Assembly (NCBI RefSeq): GCF_003611735.1
Contig: NZ_RAWG01000004.1
Coordinates: forward strand, 1-64,000
DNA from: Corallococcus sicarius
GTDB taxonomy: Bacteria > Myxococcota > Myxococcia > Myxococcales > Myxococcaceae
Length of the DNA stretch: 64,000 bases
Reading direction: 5' to 3'
Below the pieces are notes generated by a model. The model did no database searches, was not told the DNA's origin, and saw only the letters and a list, made by a program, of their open reading frames with translations. Below, piece after piece: positions 56,970 to 64,000 of this stretch. Positions within the stretch are counted from its first letter, which is position 1; every line of letters begins with the position of its first letter. The translations under genes were made by a program, and so were the position numbers.

Positions 56970-57780
56970 GCGCGTCCCCCTCGGGTCGTTCTTGTTCGTC
57001 CCACGCCCTGCCGTCCCCAAACCCCCAGTGATGGATGTCCACGTGGTAGTTCACCTTGGACACCAGGTTGCCGCGGCACAGGCGCGCATCCCAGCTGCCG
57101 TCACGCACCGTCTGCAGCGTGCGGCTCATCAGCTCCGTCATCACGTAGTTGGGCACGATGTCGCGCTCGCTGGGATAGGCGAAGCGGAACATCATCAGGT
57201 GGCTGAGCAGCACCTCCCAGTAGCGGTCGAACCGCCGGAGGATGCGATCCCAGTCCATCTCCCGCCCCGCCTTGAGGATGAGGTGGTTGATGTCCGCGCC
57301 GTCATAGCGCTCGCGCTCGGTGACGAAGGCCTTGGACCAGATCATCTCCTCGGCGGGCGCGATGAGACACTCGTAGCCGAAGATGTTGGCCTTCTTGGCG
57401 TTCGTGAACCACTCGTCGTCCACCGTCGCCACGCCGTTGCCGGACGAGAAGATGAAGTCGACGAAGTAGTCGCCCTTGTAGGCCTTGTAGATCCACACCT
57501 CGTCGTGGTGTTCGGTGCGCCACCCATCCTTCTCCAGGACCTCCAGCGCGCGGACGGCATCCGCCTTGCGCGGGAACAGGTCCAGGTCCTTGGTGTCGCG
57601 GTAGATGCCCGTATAGGTGGCGTAGGCATAGGCCCCGCCCACCACGAATGGCACCCCGGCGTCATGGAGCAGACCGACGGCTCTGGCGCGGGCGTTGATT
57701 TCGTCCGGCGCACGCTCCCGCTCGGCGAGCGCGGCGTCCGTACCCATGTCCCCGGGATGGTTCGGGTGTCGTTTTTCCAT
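56923..57780 (-). CDS. Nucleotidyltransferase-fold protein
   Basis: 285 residues from ATG 57780. ATGs 57804 and 57747 are alternatives with no strong site. The N-terminus has the nucleotidyltransferase pattern VVGGAYAYATYTG followed by the acidic pair in DTKDLDLFPRK (residues ~62-72). A third acidic strand lies near VDFIFSS. This is the NTP-transferase fold of the MNT/AbiEii-like group, with an all-helical C-terminal half. The 3' end overlaps the metallophosphoesterase gene by 47 bp. Pairing a nucleotidyltransferase with a phosphoesterase could mean modification and its removal, but the target is unknown. It is divergent from the lipoprotein A operon. Confidence 0.75.
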   Translation of the reverse strand: MEKRHPNHPGDMGTDAALAERERAPDEINARARAVGLLHDAGVPFVVGGAYAYATYTGIYRDTKDLDLFPRKADAVRALEVLEKDGWRTEHHDEVWIYKAYKGDYFVDFIFSSGNGVATVDDEWFTNAKKANIFGYECLIAPAEEMIWSKAFVTERERYDGADINHLILKAGREMDWDRILRRFDRYWEVLLSHLMMFRFAYPSERDIVPNYVMTELMSRTLQTVRDGSWDARLCRGNLVSKVNYHVDIHHWGFGDGRAWDEQERPEGDARGPRSELENTAGSGR

Positions 57781-57875
57781 GGGGCAAAGGTAGGGATGCT
57801 CCATTTCGGCCGTCTGGCAGGCGGGCGTGGGCGGCCGGAGGGCAAGCAGCCAGGCTCCAAGCATTTGGATTCATT

Positions 57876-57987
57876 GGAACTTTTTTCCTCAAGCGAGCCC
57901 TTTTTCTGTTTTCAGGTCGGCCGGTGTCCATAGGAGCGAATTCACTGCCGCAGGGCCCGCGCGACGGGCCCTCAAAGGACACCGACC
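57876..57987 (+). promoter_or_regulatory. Candidate ECF -35 and leader hairpin of the caspase operon
   Basis: GGAACTT (57876-57882) in an AT-rich patch matches the -35 of many ECF promoters, but a matching -10 was not clear. Just before the AAAGGA ribosome-binding site, AGGGCCCG (57952-57959) pairs exactly with CGGGCCCT (57965-57972) around a 5-nt loop. This suggests autoregulation by the operon's own ECF factor plus control at the leader. Confidence 0.35.
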
Positions 57988-58989
57988 ATGCTGCGCAAGA
58001 GCCTGCTGTGTGCCGCTTCCCTGCTGTTCGCCGGTTGCGACAATGCCCAGACGAACGACGCGGACACCTTCCGGGACGGCCTGCCCTCCAAGGAGATGAT
58101 GCAGGTGAAGGCGCCCAAGGAGAACGGTCAGGGGCTCACGGCGAGCGACCCGTCCGCGATGTACGGCCAGGGCCAGAAGGCCGAGTACTACCAGGCGACG
58201 GTGGCGGCCACGGTGTCGGTGAACGGCGGCACGCTCTGGGTGCTGAGCCTCATCGAGTCGATCACCAAGTATCCGCCCACGACGCTGGAGGAGAACAAGG
58301 CGGTGTGGGGGCCGAGCACGGAGGCGCTGAGCCCCACGACGTGGCGGCTGACGGTGACGAAGTCGGGGGACGCGTCGTTCTCGTGGGTGCTGGAGGGCAA
58401 GGCGAAGGCGGACGCGGACAGCGCCTTCAAGGCGGTGTTGTCCGGCACGCAGACGGTGGCGGTGGACGCGGAGGGCGAGCGCCAGAAGGGCTTCGGCTCC
58501 GGCGAGCTGTTCATCGACTGGGATGCGTCGCACAGCCTGCCGGATGGCGATGAGAACGTGGGCACGGTGGAGATCCGCTACGCGCGCCCCAGCGCCACGG
58601 CGGACGCCACGGTGGACGCGGACTTCCACCAGGTGCGTGACGACAAGAACCCGCAGCAGCGCGTGGACGGCAAGTACCACTACAAGGCGACCGCGACGGC
58701 GGGCGGCGAGTTCGACTTCGTGACGAACAAGGACATCGACAACAACGACCCGCTGCGGGCGAAGTTGGAGAAGCTGAGCATCAAGAGCCGCTGGGCGGCG
58801 ACGGGCGTGGGCCGCTCGGACATCAAGGTGGCCGGGGGCGACCTGGTGGGTGAGGCCACGCTGAGCGAGTGCTGGGACACGAACTTCTTGAGCACGTACT
58901 TCCGCGTCAGCCTGGACCCGCGCCTGGGCTACGGCGAGGCGGAGGCGGCCTGCGGCGGCTTCAACGCGGCGGTGTACTCGTCGCTGTGA
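57988..58989 (+). CDS. Lipoprotein A of the ECF-caspase operon
   Basis: 333 residues from ATG 57988 (AAAGGA upstream). The lipobox LFAGC (Cys17) makes it a lipoprotein. The body is beta-rich. The segment PPTTLEENKAVWGPS near 96-110 has a close counterpart (PPTTRETDRRIWGPF) in lipoprotein B at the end of the operon. The tails also match (LSECWDTNF versus YTECWDSRT), so the two are paralogues. The next gene, an ECF sigma factor, begins 28 bp later. It is probably a periplasmic or outer-membrane component of the same signalling module. No known domain is recognised. Confidence 0.8.
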   Translation: MLRKSLLCAASLLFAGCDNAQTNDADTFRDGLPSKEMMQVKAPKENGQGLTASDPSAMYGQGQKAEYYQATVAATVSVNGGTLWVLSLIESITKYPPTTLEENKAVWGPSTEALSPTTWRLTVTKSGDASFSWVLEGKAKADADSAFKAVLSGTQTVAVDAEGERQKGFGSGELFIDWDASHSLPDGDENVGTVEIRYARPSATADATVDADFHQVRDDKNPQQRVDGKYHYKATATAGGEFDFVTNKDIDNNDPLRAKLEKLSIKSRWAATGVGRSDIKVAGGDLVGEATLSECWDTNFLSTYFRVSLDPRLGYGEAEAACGGFNAAVYSSL

Positions 58990-59017
58990 GCCTCCTCGCG
59001 GTAGGCTTGAGCCGCGC

Positions 59018-59560
59018 GTGACCGGACCGACCCCGCTGGCCCTGAAGGTGGTGCCTCCTCGAACCCCCGAGGACCGGCGGGCGGTCCTGCGCGACCTGTA
59101 TGTGAAGTACGGCGGCAGCGTGCGGGAGCGTTGCCGCTACCTGTTGAAGGACGCGAGCCGGGCCGAGGACGCGATGCAGGACGTCTTCGCCCGAGCGCTC
59201 GTGCACGGGGATTCGTTCCGCGCGGAGGCGTCTCCGCTCACGTGGTTGATGAAGATCGCCACGCACCACTGCCTCAACCAGCTGCGCTCGGAAGGGGCGG
59301 CCTGGCGGCGGTGGTTCGCCCGGGACGAGGCGGCCCGTTCGGAGGGCCACGGTGGGGCGGAGGCGATGGAGACGCGGGACCTGGTGCGCAAGCTGCTGGC
59401 CCGGGTGGACGCGGAGACACAGGCGGCGGCCATCCACTACCACGTGGACGGGATGACGCTGGAAGAGGTGGCCGCGGTGCTGGGGCGTTCGGTGCCCACG
59501 GTGCGCAAGCGGCTGGAAGCCTTCGCGGAGCTGGGTGGAGAGGAGCTGAACGTCCGATGA
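59018..59560 (+). CDS. ECF-type RNA polymerase sigma factor
   Basis: 180 residues from GTG 59018. Region 2 is present with RCRYLLKDASRAEDAMQDVFARAL and the WLMKIATHHCLNQLRS helix. Region 4 has the HTH MTLEEVAAVLGRSVPTVRKRLE. Regions 1.1 and 3 are absent, as in group IV (ECF) sigma factors. The ATGA overlap with the next gene couples it to a zinc-finger anti-sigma factor. It follows lipoprotein A by 28 bp. It most likely controls this operon and possibly an envelope-stress regulon. Confidence 0.93.
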   Translation: MTGPTPLALKVVPPRTPEDRRAVLRDLYVKYGGSVRERCRYLLKDASRAEDAMQDVFARALVHGDSFRAEASPLTWLMKIATHHCLNQLRSEGAAWRRWFARDEAARSEGHGGAEAMETRDLVRKLLARVDAETQAAAIHYHVDGMTLEEVAAVLGRSVPTVRKRLEAFAELGGEELNVR

Positions 59561-60348
59561 GCGCGCACGAGTCGACCTGGACATTGCGCCGCCTGCACGT
59601 CGGCGAGCTGCCCGCGCTGGAAGCGGCCCGCGTCCGGGAGCATGCCGAGGCGTGCGAGGCGTGCGGTGCGCAGCTCCGGTCCTTCTCCGCGACGCAGGCC
59701 GCGTTCGAGGCGGAGGTGCCCTTCGAGCGCTTCGAGGCCGGCGTGGCGCGGGCCCTGGAGCGACAGGGGCGGATTTCCAAAGAGCCGGTGACGCGTGCGC
59801 CGTGGGTGCGGCCGCTGATGGCGGTGGCGGCGTCGGTGTTCGTGCTGGTGCTGGTGCGCCCGCTGCTGGAGCGCGACGACGCCGGGACGGTGCGGCCCCC
59901 GGTGACGGGCAATCGGATCAAGGGGGGCGCGGGCGCGGAGCTCCGCATTGGCGGAGGCGCGGAGCCGCAGCGCGTGGCGAGCGTGGACGCGCCGGAGGCC
60001 TTGCGGCCCGGTGAGCGCGTGCGACTGGGCTACACGCCGGAGACGCACCGCTACGTGGCGGCGCTGTCGGTGGATGCGCAGGGCGAAGTGACGCCGCTGT
60101 ATCCGGAGTTGGGGGACAGCCTCGCGGTGGAGCCGGGCGCGGGGCCGCACTGGTTGCCGGAGAGCGTGGAGTTCACCGGCGCGGGTGCTGAGCGCGTGGT
60201 GCTGGTGCTGACGGATACGCCGGTGTCGATGGAGGCTCTGAGCGACGCGGCGCGGAAGTCCTTCACCGCCGCGGGACGGGACGTCACGCGCATGGCGCCG
60301 CTGGATGTCGCGGGCGAGCAGACGCAGTGGATCCTGCTGAAGCCATGA
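59557..60348 (+). CDS. zf-HC2 anti-sigma factor with DUF4384
   Basis: 263 residues from ATG 59557, overlapping the sigma stop (ATGA). The N-terminal zinc anti-sigma domain has H29-x3-C33-x2-C36. One membrane helix (LMAVAASVFVLVLVRPLL) covers ~87-104. The C-terminal ~110 residues are periplasmic and of the DUF4384 type (ERVRLGYTPETHRYVAALSV through TQWILLKP). It is expected to hold the ECF sigma factor at the inner membrane until an envelope signal is sensed by DUF4384. The next gene overlaps it by four bases, so the caspase-like peptidase is made from the same translational unit. Confidence 0.9.
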   Translation: MSAHESTWTLRRLHVGELPALEAARVREHAEACEACGAQLRSFSATQAAFEAEVPFERFEAGVARALERQGRISKEPVTRAPWVRPLMAVAASVFVLVLVRPLLERDDAGTVRPPVTGNRIKGGAGAELRIGGGAEPQRVASVDAPEALRPGERVRLGYTPETHRYVAALSVDAQGEVTPLYPELGDSLAVEPGAGPHWLPESVEFTGAGAERVVLVLTDTPVSMEALSDAARKSFTAAGRDVTRMAPLDVAGEQTQWILLKP

Positions 60349-62093
60349 GCCCTCGCGTTCCAGGCACGGAGTGGACCGCACGCGTGTCGGGGATTGTTCC
60401 GGTTCCGGTGCGGGCACTCGCCGCGAGACATCCTGCGTCAGGCCATGCGCCCGCACCTGCCACGGAGTTCCCTGCGTTGGCTTGCGTGCGGGCATTCGCG
60501 TCCAGGTTTCGTGCGTCGTTGCCCGGACTCACGCTCGCCTTCGCGTTGCTGTCCACCGCGGCGCACGCGGACACGCTGCACCGCTTCGCGCTCATCGCCG
60601 GCAACGACACGGGTGGCGGCGACACACGCCCCTTGAGCTACGCGCGCGACGACGCGCGCAAGATGCACGACCTGCTCACGCGGCTGGGGGGCGTGGCTCC
60701 TTCCGACACGAAGCTCCTCCTCGACGACGACGCGAAGGACTTCCTCTCCGCGCTGTCGGACCTGGAGCAGCGGGCACGCGCGGCCCAGGCTCGCGGCGAG
60801 CGCACGGCGCTGTTCGTCTACTACTCCGGCCACGCGAAGGACGGAGCGCTGCGGCTGGGTGACTCGCGGCTGCCCTTCGACGCGCTCAAGCGCCGTCTGG
60901 CGGACGCGCCCGTGGACATCCGCATCGCCATCCTGGACTCGTGCCGTTCCGGCGCGCTCACGCGGACCAAGGGCGCCCGCAAGGCCCCCGCCTTCGACGT
61001 GGAATCCGGCGCGGCGCGCGATGCCCGGGGCGTCGTCATCCTCACCTCCAGCGCCGCCGACGAGGACTCGCAGGAGTCCGACGCGCTGGGCGGCAGCTAC
61101 TTCTCCCACCACCTGACGAGCGGCCTGCTGGGCGACGCGGACCGCAGCGGCGATGGACGCGTGACGCTCTTCGAGGCGTACTCACATGCCTACGCGCGCA
61201 CCGTAGCGGACACCGCCGACAGCAGCGCGGGCCCGCAACACCCCACGTTCAGCTACGACCTCGCGGGCAACGGTGACCTGGTCCTCACCGACCTTCGCGC
61301 GAGCGCCGAGGGACTCGTGGTCCCCGGCAGTGCCCCCGCGGGCTCCTACTACTTCGTGGATCCGGGCGGTCTCGTCGTCGCGGAGCTGGACAAGGCCGCG
61401 GACACGGAGCGGCGCGTGGCCCTGGCCCCCGGCACGTACCGTGTGAAGCGCCGGCTGAGCGACCGGCTGCGCATCGGTGAGGTCGAGATTTCTCGCGGCC
61501 GGACCACAGTGCTGGAGGAGCCACGCCTCAAGGACGCCCCCTTCTCCGACGACCCCGTGAAGGGCGCGGCCCGGGGCCGGGACTCGTGGTGGGCCTTCGG
61601 CCTCACGGGCGGCTACCAGTCCTTCTTCGACGCGGCCACGCGCCGGTCCCTCTTCCTCTCCGTGCCCCTGTTCGGCGCGGAGGCCGAGCTGCACGACTAC
61701 TTCCGCCGCGACTGGGTCTGGGGCTTCGACGCGGCCGTGGGTGGAACGCAGGGCGTCCTCGCGCTGCCCACGCTCGCGGGGCCAACGTACCGGTACTCCG
61801 TGGTGAACCTGGGCACCAGCCTCACCACCGAGTGGCCCCTGGGCCGCGTCTCGCCGTTCGTGGGCGCGCGGCTGGCGTACCTCATCCTGGGCCGCCAGTT
61901 CGACGACGCCGCGTTCCCGGATCAGCGCTTCGCCATGGTGTCCCCGGGCGTGGTGGCCGGCGCGCGGTGGCAGCTCACGCGCAGCCTCCACCTCACCACG
62001 CGCGGCCGGCTGCAGTACCTCCAATACACCGTCGATGCGCAGCGTTCCCTGGGCTACTGGGAACTGGCCGCGCTCCTCACCTACGCGCCATGA
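60345..62093 (+). CDS. Exported caspase-like peptidase fused to a putative outer-membrane barrel
   Basis: 582 residues from ATG 60345 (ATGA overlap). GTG 60486 would start directly at a 28-residue signal peptide and is an alternative. The signal LPGLTLAFALLSTAAHA precedes a C14 caspase domain (~79-325) with the catalytic YYSGH (His163) and LDSCRSG (Cys200). The C-terminal ~170 residues (from ~413, WWAFGLTGGYQSFF) alternate polar and hydrophobic residues in strands of ~10, consistent with an eight-strand beta-barrel. The middle (~325-410) is a short beta domain. The family cleaves after basic residues. Here it would act in the periplasm or at the outer membrane. No clear prodomain is visible. 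Confidence 0.88.
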   Translation: MSPRVPGTEWTARVSGIVPVPVRALAARHPASGHAPAPATEFPALACVRAFASRFRASLPGLTLAFALLSTAAHADTLHRFALIAGNDTGGGDTRPLSYARDDARKMHDLLTRLGGVAPSDTKLLLDDDAKDFLSALSDLEQRARAAQARGERTALFVYYSGHAKDGALRLGDSRLPFDALKRRLADAPVDIRIAILDSCRSGALTRTKGARKAPAFDVESGAARDARGVVILTSSAADEDSQESDALGGSYFSHHLTSGLLGDADRSGDGRVTLFEAYSHAYARTVADTADSSAGPQHPTFSYDLAGNGDLVLTDLRASAEGLVVPGSAPAGSYYFVDPGGLVVAELDKAADTERRVALAPGTYRVKRRLSDRLRIGEVEISRGRTTVLEEPRLKDAPFSDDPVKGAARGRDSWWAFGLTGGYQSFFDAATRRSLFLSVPLFGAEAELHDYFRRDWVWGFDAAVGGTQGVLALPTLAGPTYRYSVVNLGTSLTTEWPLGRVSPFVGARLAYLILGRQFDDAAFPDQRFAMVSPGVVAGARWQLTRSLHLTTRGRLQYLQYTVDAQRSLGYWELAALLTYAP

Positions 62094-63058
62094 GAGAGCA
62101 CGTGATGCGAAACCCGGCCCCCGCCCTGCTCTGCCTCCTCGCCGTCGCGTGCGGCGGCGACTTCTCCAACGACGACCTGGAGTTCCAGTACGCCCTGCCC
62201 CAGCGCGAGGACCTGGCCGCGAAGCTGCCGGACTCCGCGGCCCGCTCCGGCCAGGGGCTGCGCTCCCAGCAGGTCGGCCTCCAGGTGCTGGGCGGCACGT
62301 CGGAGCTGGCCCTGCAGGCCTACACGGCGGGCACGCGGTTCAACGCCAGCGTGGACGGCCTGCTGTCCCTCCTGGAGCTGTTCCGCAACGCGCCGCCCAC
62401 CACGCGCGAAACCGACCGGCGCATCTGGGGCCCCTTCCCCGCCGACGACCACCCGGGCAACGAAGTGCGCTTCGTGATGGAGCGCGAGGGCGCCGAGTTC
62501 ACCTACCTCCTCCAGTACCGTCCGAAGGGCGCGGGCGAGGACGCGTGGTGGACCTACCTGCCCGGCACCTTCAAGGCGGACGGAGGCATCCGCAAGGGAG
62601 AAGGCACGCTCGCGCTGGACCTGAAGCTGGCCCGCGCACGCGGCTTCGACACGGGCGCCGCGACCAGCCTGGACCGGCTGGACATCGGCTACCAGACCCG
62701 GGCGCTGCCCACGCGCGTGGAGCTGCTCTTCACGGGCGCGGGGGCCACGCTGCCCCTGACGCGCTATGCGTCGCGGCAGGTGCCGGAGGGGCTGGGAGAG
62801 ATGGCGTTCCGCCTGCCCGGCGAGGACCTGATTCCCGGCGGGCTCCTGGAGACGCTGGACATCCTGGCGCGCTGGACGCCGGACGGCCGGGGCGTGCTGG
62901 TGCTCAACATCCTGGAGGGCGACGCGAAGGGCGCGAAGTACACCGAGTGCTGGGACTCCCGGACGCGGATCACCTTCATGCGCCGCAACTGGGACTTCCT
63001 CAACCCCACCGAGGGCGACGCCTCCACCTGCCCGGACGTGTCCGCGCTGGAGCCGTAG
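62090..63058 (+). CDS. Lipoprotein B of the ECF-caspase operon
   Basis: 322 residues from ATG 62090, overlapping the caspase stop (ATGA). ATG 62105 is an internal alternative. The lipobox LAVAC (Cys21) gives a lipoprotein. The body is beta-rich with no known domain. Shared short stretches with lipoprotein A (PPTTRETDRRIWGPF; TECWDSR near the C-terminus; a comparable SGQGL N-terminal segment) show a common origin. The C-terminus ends in an acidic CPDVSALEP. It is the last gene of the five-gene operon and is followed by a hairpin. It is probably an outer-membrane partner or substrate of the caspase-like protein. Confidence 0.8.
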   Translation: MREHVMRNPAPALLCLLAVACGGDFSNDDLEFQYALPQREDLAAKLPDSAARSGQGLRSQQVGLQVLGGTSELALQAYTAGTRFNASVDGLLSLLELFRNAPPTTRETDRRIWGPFPADDHPGNEVRFVMEREGAEFTYLLQYRPKGAGEDAWWTYLPGTFKADGGIRKGEGTLALDLKLARARGFDTGAATSLDRLDIGYQTRALPTRVELLFTGAGATLPLTRYASRQVPEGLGEMAFRLPGEDLIPGGLLETLDILARWTPDGRGVLVLNILEGDAKGAKYTECWDSRTRITFMRRNWDFLNPTEGDASTCPDVSALEP

Positions 63059-63065
63059 CGACGGG

Positions 63066-63100
63066 CCGCCCGGGCTGGTGCCCGGACAGCAGCCGGGCGG
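63066..63100 (+). terminator. Terminator-like hairpin after lipoprotein B
   Basis: CCGCCCGGGCTG pairs with CAGCCGGGCGG with one bulged G around an ~11-nt loop. It is followed by a T-rich ACATTCTTTG. It probably ends the ECF-caspase operon transcript. Confidence 0.5.
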
Positions 63101-63173
63101 ACATTCTTTGCCCGTCAGGAGGTGACGCGCGGGGCGGATTCTCTATGCTGGGGGCCGCTTGTCCGCGCCCTCC

Positions 63174-64000
63174 ATGTCCAATCCCTCGCTTCTCACCGTC
63201 TTGAAGAGCCGGCGCATCTGGCTCCTGATGGCCGTCGGCTTCGCGTCCGGCCTCCCCCTGTGGCTGACCGGCGTCACGCTGTCCGCGTGGATGAAGAACG
63301 AGGGGGTGAACCTCAAGACCATCGGCATCTTCAGCCTCGTGGCGCTGCCCTACACCTTCAAGGTGCTGTGGGCGCCGCTGATGGACCGCTACACGCTTCC
63401 CTTCCTGGGCCGCCGTCGCGGCTGGATGCTGCTGACGCAGGTGCTGCTGATGGGCGCCATCTCCGCGATGGGGCTCGTCAACCCGAAGGACGCGCCCATC
63501 GCCATGGCGTGCATCGCGGTGGTGGTGACGTTCCTGTCCGCCAGCCAGGACATCGTCGCGGACGCATGGCGCACGGACATCCTCCCGATGGAGGAGCGCG
63601 GGCTGGGCAATTCGATGTACGTCACCGGCTACCGGGTGGGCATGCTCGTCGCGGGCGGGCTGGCGTTCGTCCTCTCCGACCTGCTCGGCTGGTCGCAGAC
63701 GTACTACGTGATGGGCCTGCTCATGGGCGTGGGGGTGGTGGCCACGCTGCTCGCCCCGGAGCCCCAGAGCGTGAAACCCCCGCGCAACCTGCTGGACGCG
63801 GTGGTGAAGCCCTTCGTGGACTACTTCCGCCGGGAGTACGCGCTGGGGGTGCTCGCGTTCCTGGTGCTCTACAAGCTGGGGGACGCCATCGCCGCCAGCA
63901 TGGTGACGCCCTTCTACATCGAGCTCGGGTTCTCCAACACGGAGATTGGCGCGCTCAGCAAGACGCTGGGCATGCTGGCCACCATTGGCGGCGGCCTGCT
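63174..64000 (+). CDS. ampG: AmpG-type MFS transporter (3' truncated by window)
   Basis: The frame is open from ATG 63174 to the right edge (275+ codons). An MFS permease with at least seven membrane helices visible. The N-terminus WLLMAVGFASGLPLWLTG and the following TIGIFSLVALPYTFKVLWAPLMDR are characteristic of AmpG, the inner-membrane permease that imports GlcNAc-anhydroMurNAc peptides for cell-wall recycling. The motif ASQDIVADAWRTDIL on the TM5 side is also AmpG-like. The C-terminal half lies outside the window. It is separate from the caspase operon by a hairpin, so its position there may be incidental. Confidence 0.87.
   Translation, partial: MSNPSLLTVLKSRRIWLLMAVGFASGLPLWLTGVTLSAWMKNEGVNLKTIGIFSLVALPYTFKVLWAPLMDRYTLPFLGRRRGWMLLTQVLLMGAISAMGLVNPKDAPIAMACIAVVVTFLSASQDIVADAWRTDILPMEERGLGNSMYVTGYRVGMLVAGGLAFVLSDLLGWSQTYYVMGLLMGVGVVATLLAPEPQSVKPPRNLLDAVVKPFVDYFRREYALGVLAFLVLYKLGDAIAASMVTPFYIELGFSNTEIGALSKTLGMLATIGGGL

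Overview
The window is about 70% GC with strongly GC3-biased codons, many lipoproteins with short lipoboxes, and long open antisense frames. It carries the adventurous (A-)motility glt genes in the order known from Myxococcus xanthus. Together these point to a myxobacterium of the Myxococcaceae (Myxococcus/Corallococcus type). No insertion sequence, phage, CRISPR array or rRNA was seen. There is one tRNA.

Layout. 1-689: the 3' end of an NRPS/PKS gene (thioesterase). 818-5055 (-): a four-gene operon encoding a HAD-UbiA fusion, a DprE1-like flavoenzyme, a DprE2-like SDR and a 2OG-Fe(II) oxygenase. This resembles the decaprenyl-phospho-ribose to arabinose route. 5152-12771: a di-haem DUF1111 protein, a SWIM-SNF2 helicase, an MDR oxidoreductase, a HEAT-like exported protein and a small Cys-pair protein. 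12961-15420: a Cys-rich lipoprotein, tRNA-Leu(UAA) and the SRP GTPase Ffh. 15590-20589: a patch of lower GC with an Ig-like/beta-propeller-like exported protein, a divergent RelA/SpoT-like protein, a MORN-type secreted protein and a Cys-rich lipoprotein.

20823-45638 (-): the A-motility (Glt) cluster, in transcription order gltD, gltE, gltF, gltG, gltH, a disordered Arg/Gly-rich TPR-like protein, the giant TPR gene gltI (about 4,091 aa) and gltJ. These products should form one trans-envelope machine: cytoplasmic GltI and the N-termini of GltG/GltJ, inner-membrane GltG/GltJ, periplasmic GltD/GltF, and outer-membrane GltE/GltH. A near-perfect 16-bp hairpin follows gltJ.

45942-56227: divergent from gltD are a small protein and a zinc-ribbon DnaC-like ATPase. 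Then come a dimethylformamidase-like/NHL lipoprotein, aspartate kinase, and a Gld-type ABC export operon (ATPase, permease, GldG-like, DUF4340). 56235-57780 (-): a nucleotidyltransferase-like protein and a metallophosphoesterase whose genes overlap.

57988-63058 (+): the most intriguing locus. It is a compact, translationally coupled five-gene operon: lipoprotein A, ECF sigma factor, zf-HC2/DUF4384 anti-sigma factor, an exported caspase-like peptidase fused to a putative outer-membrane beta-barrel, and lipoprotein B, which looks like a paralogue of A. It reads as a cell-envelope sensing and proteolysis module. 63174-64000 is the start of an AmpG-type MFS transporter cut by the window edge.
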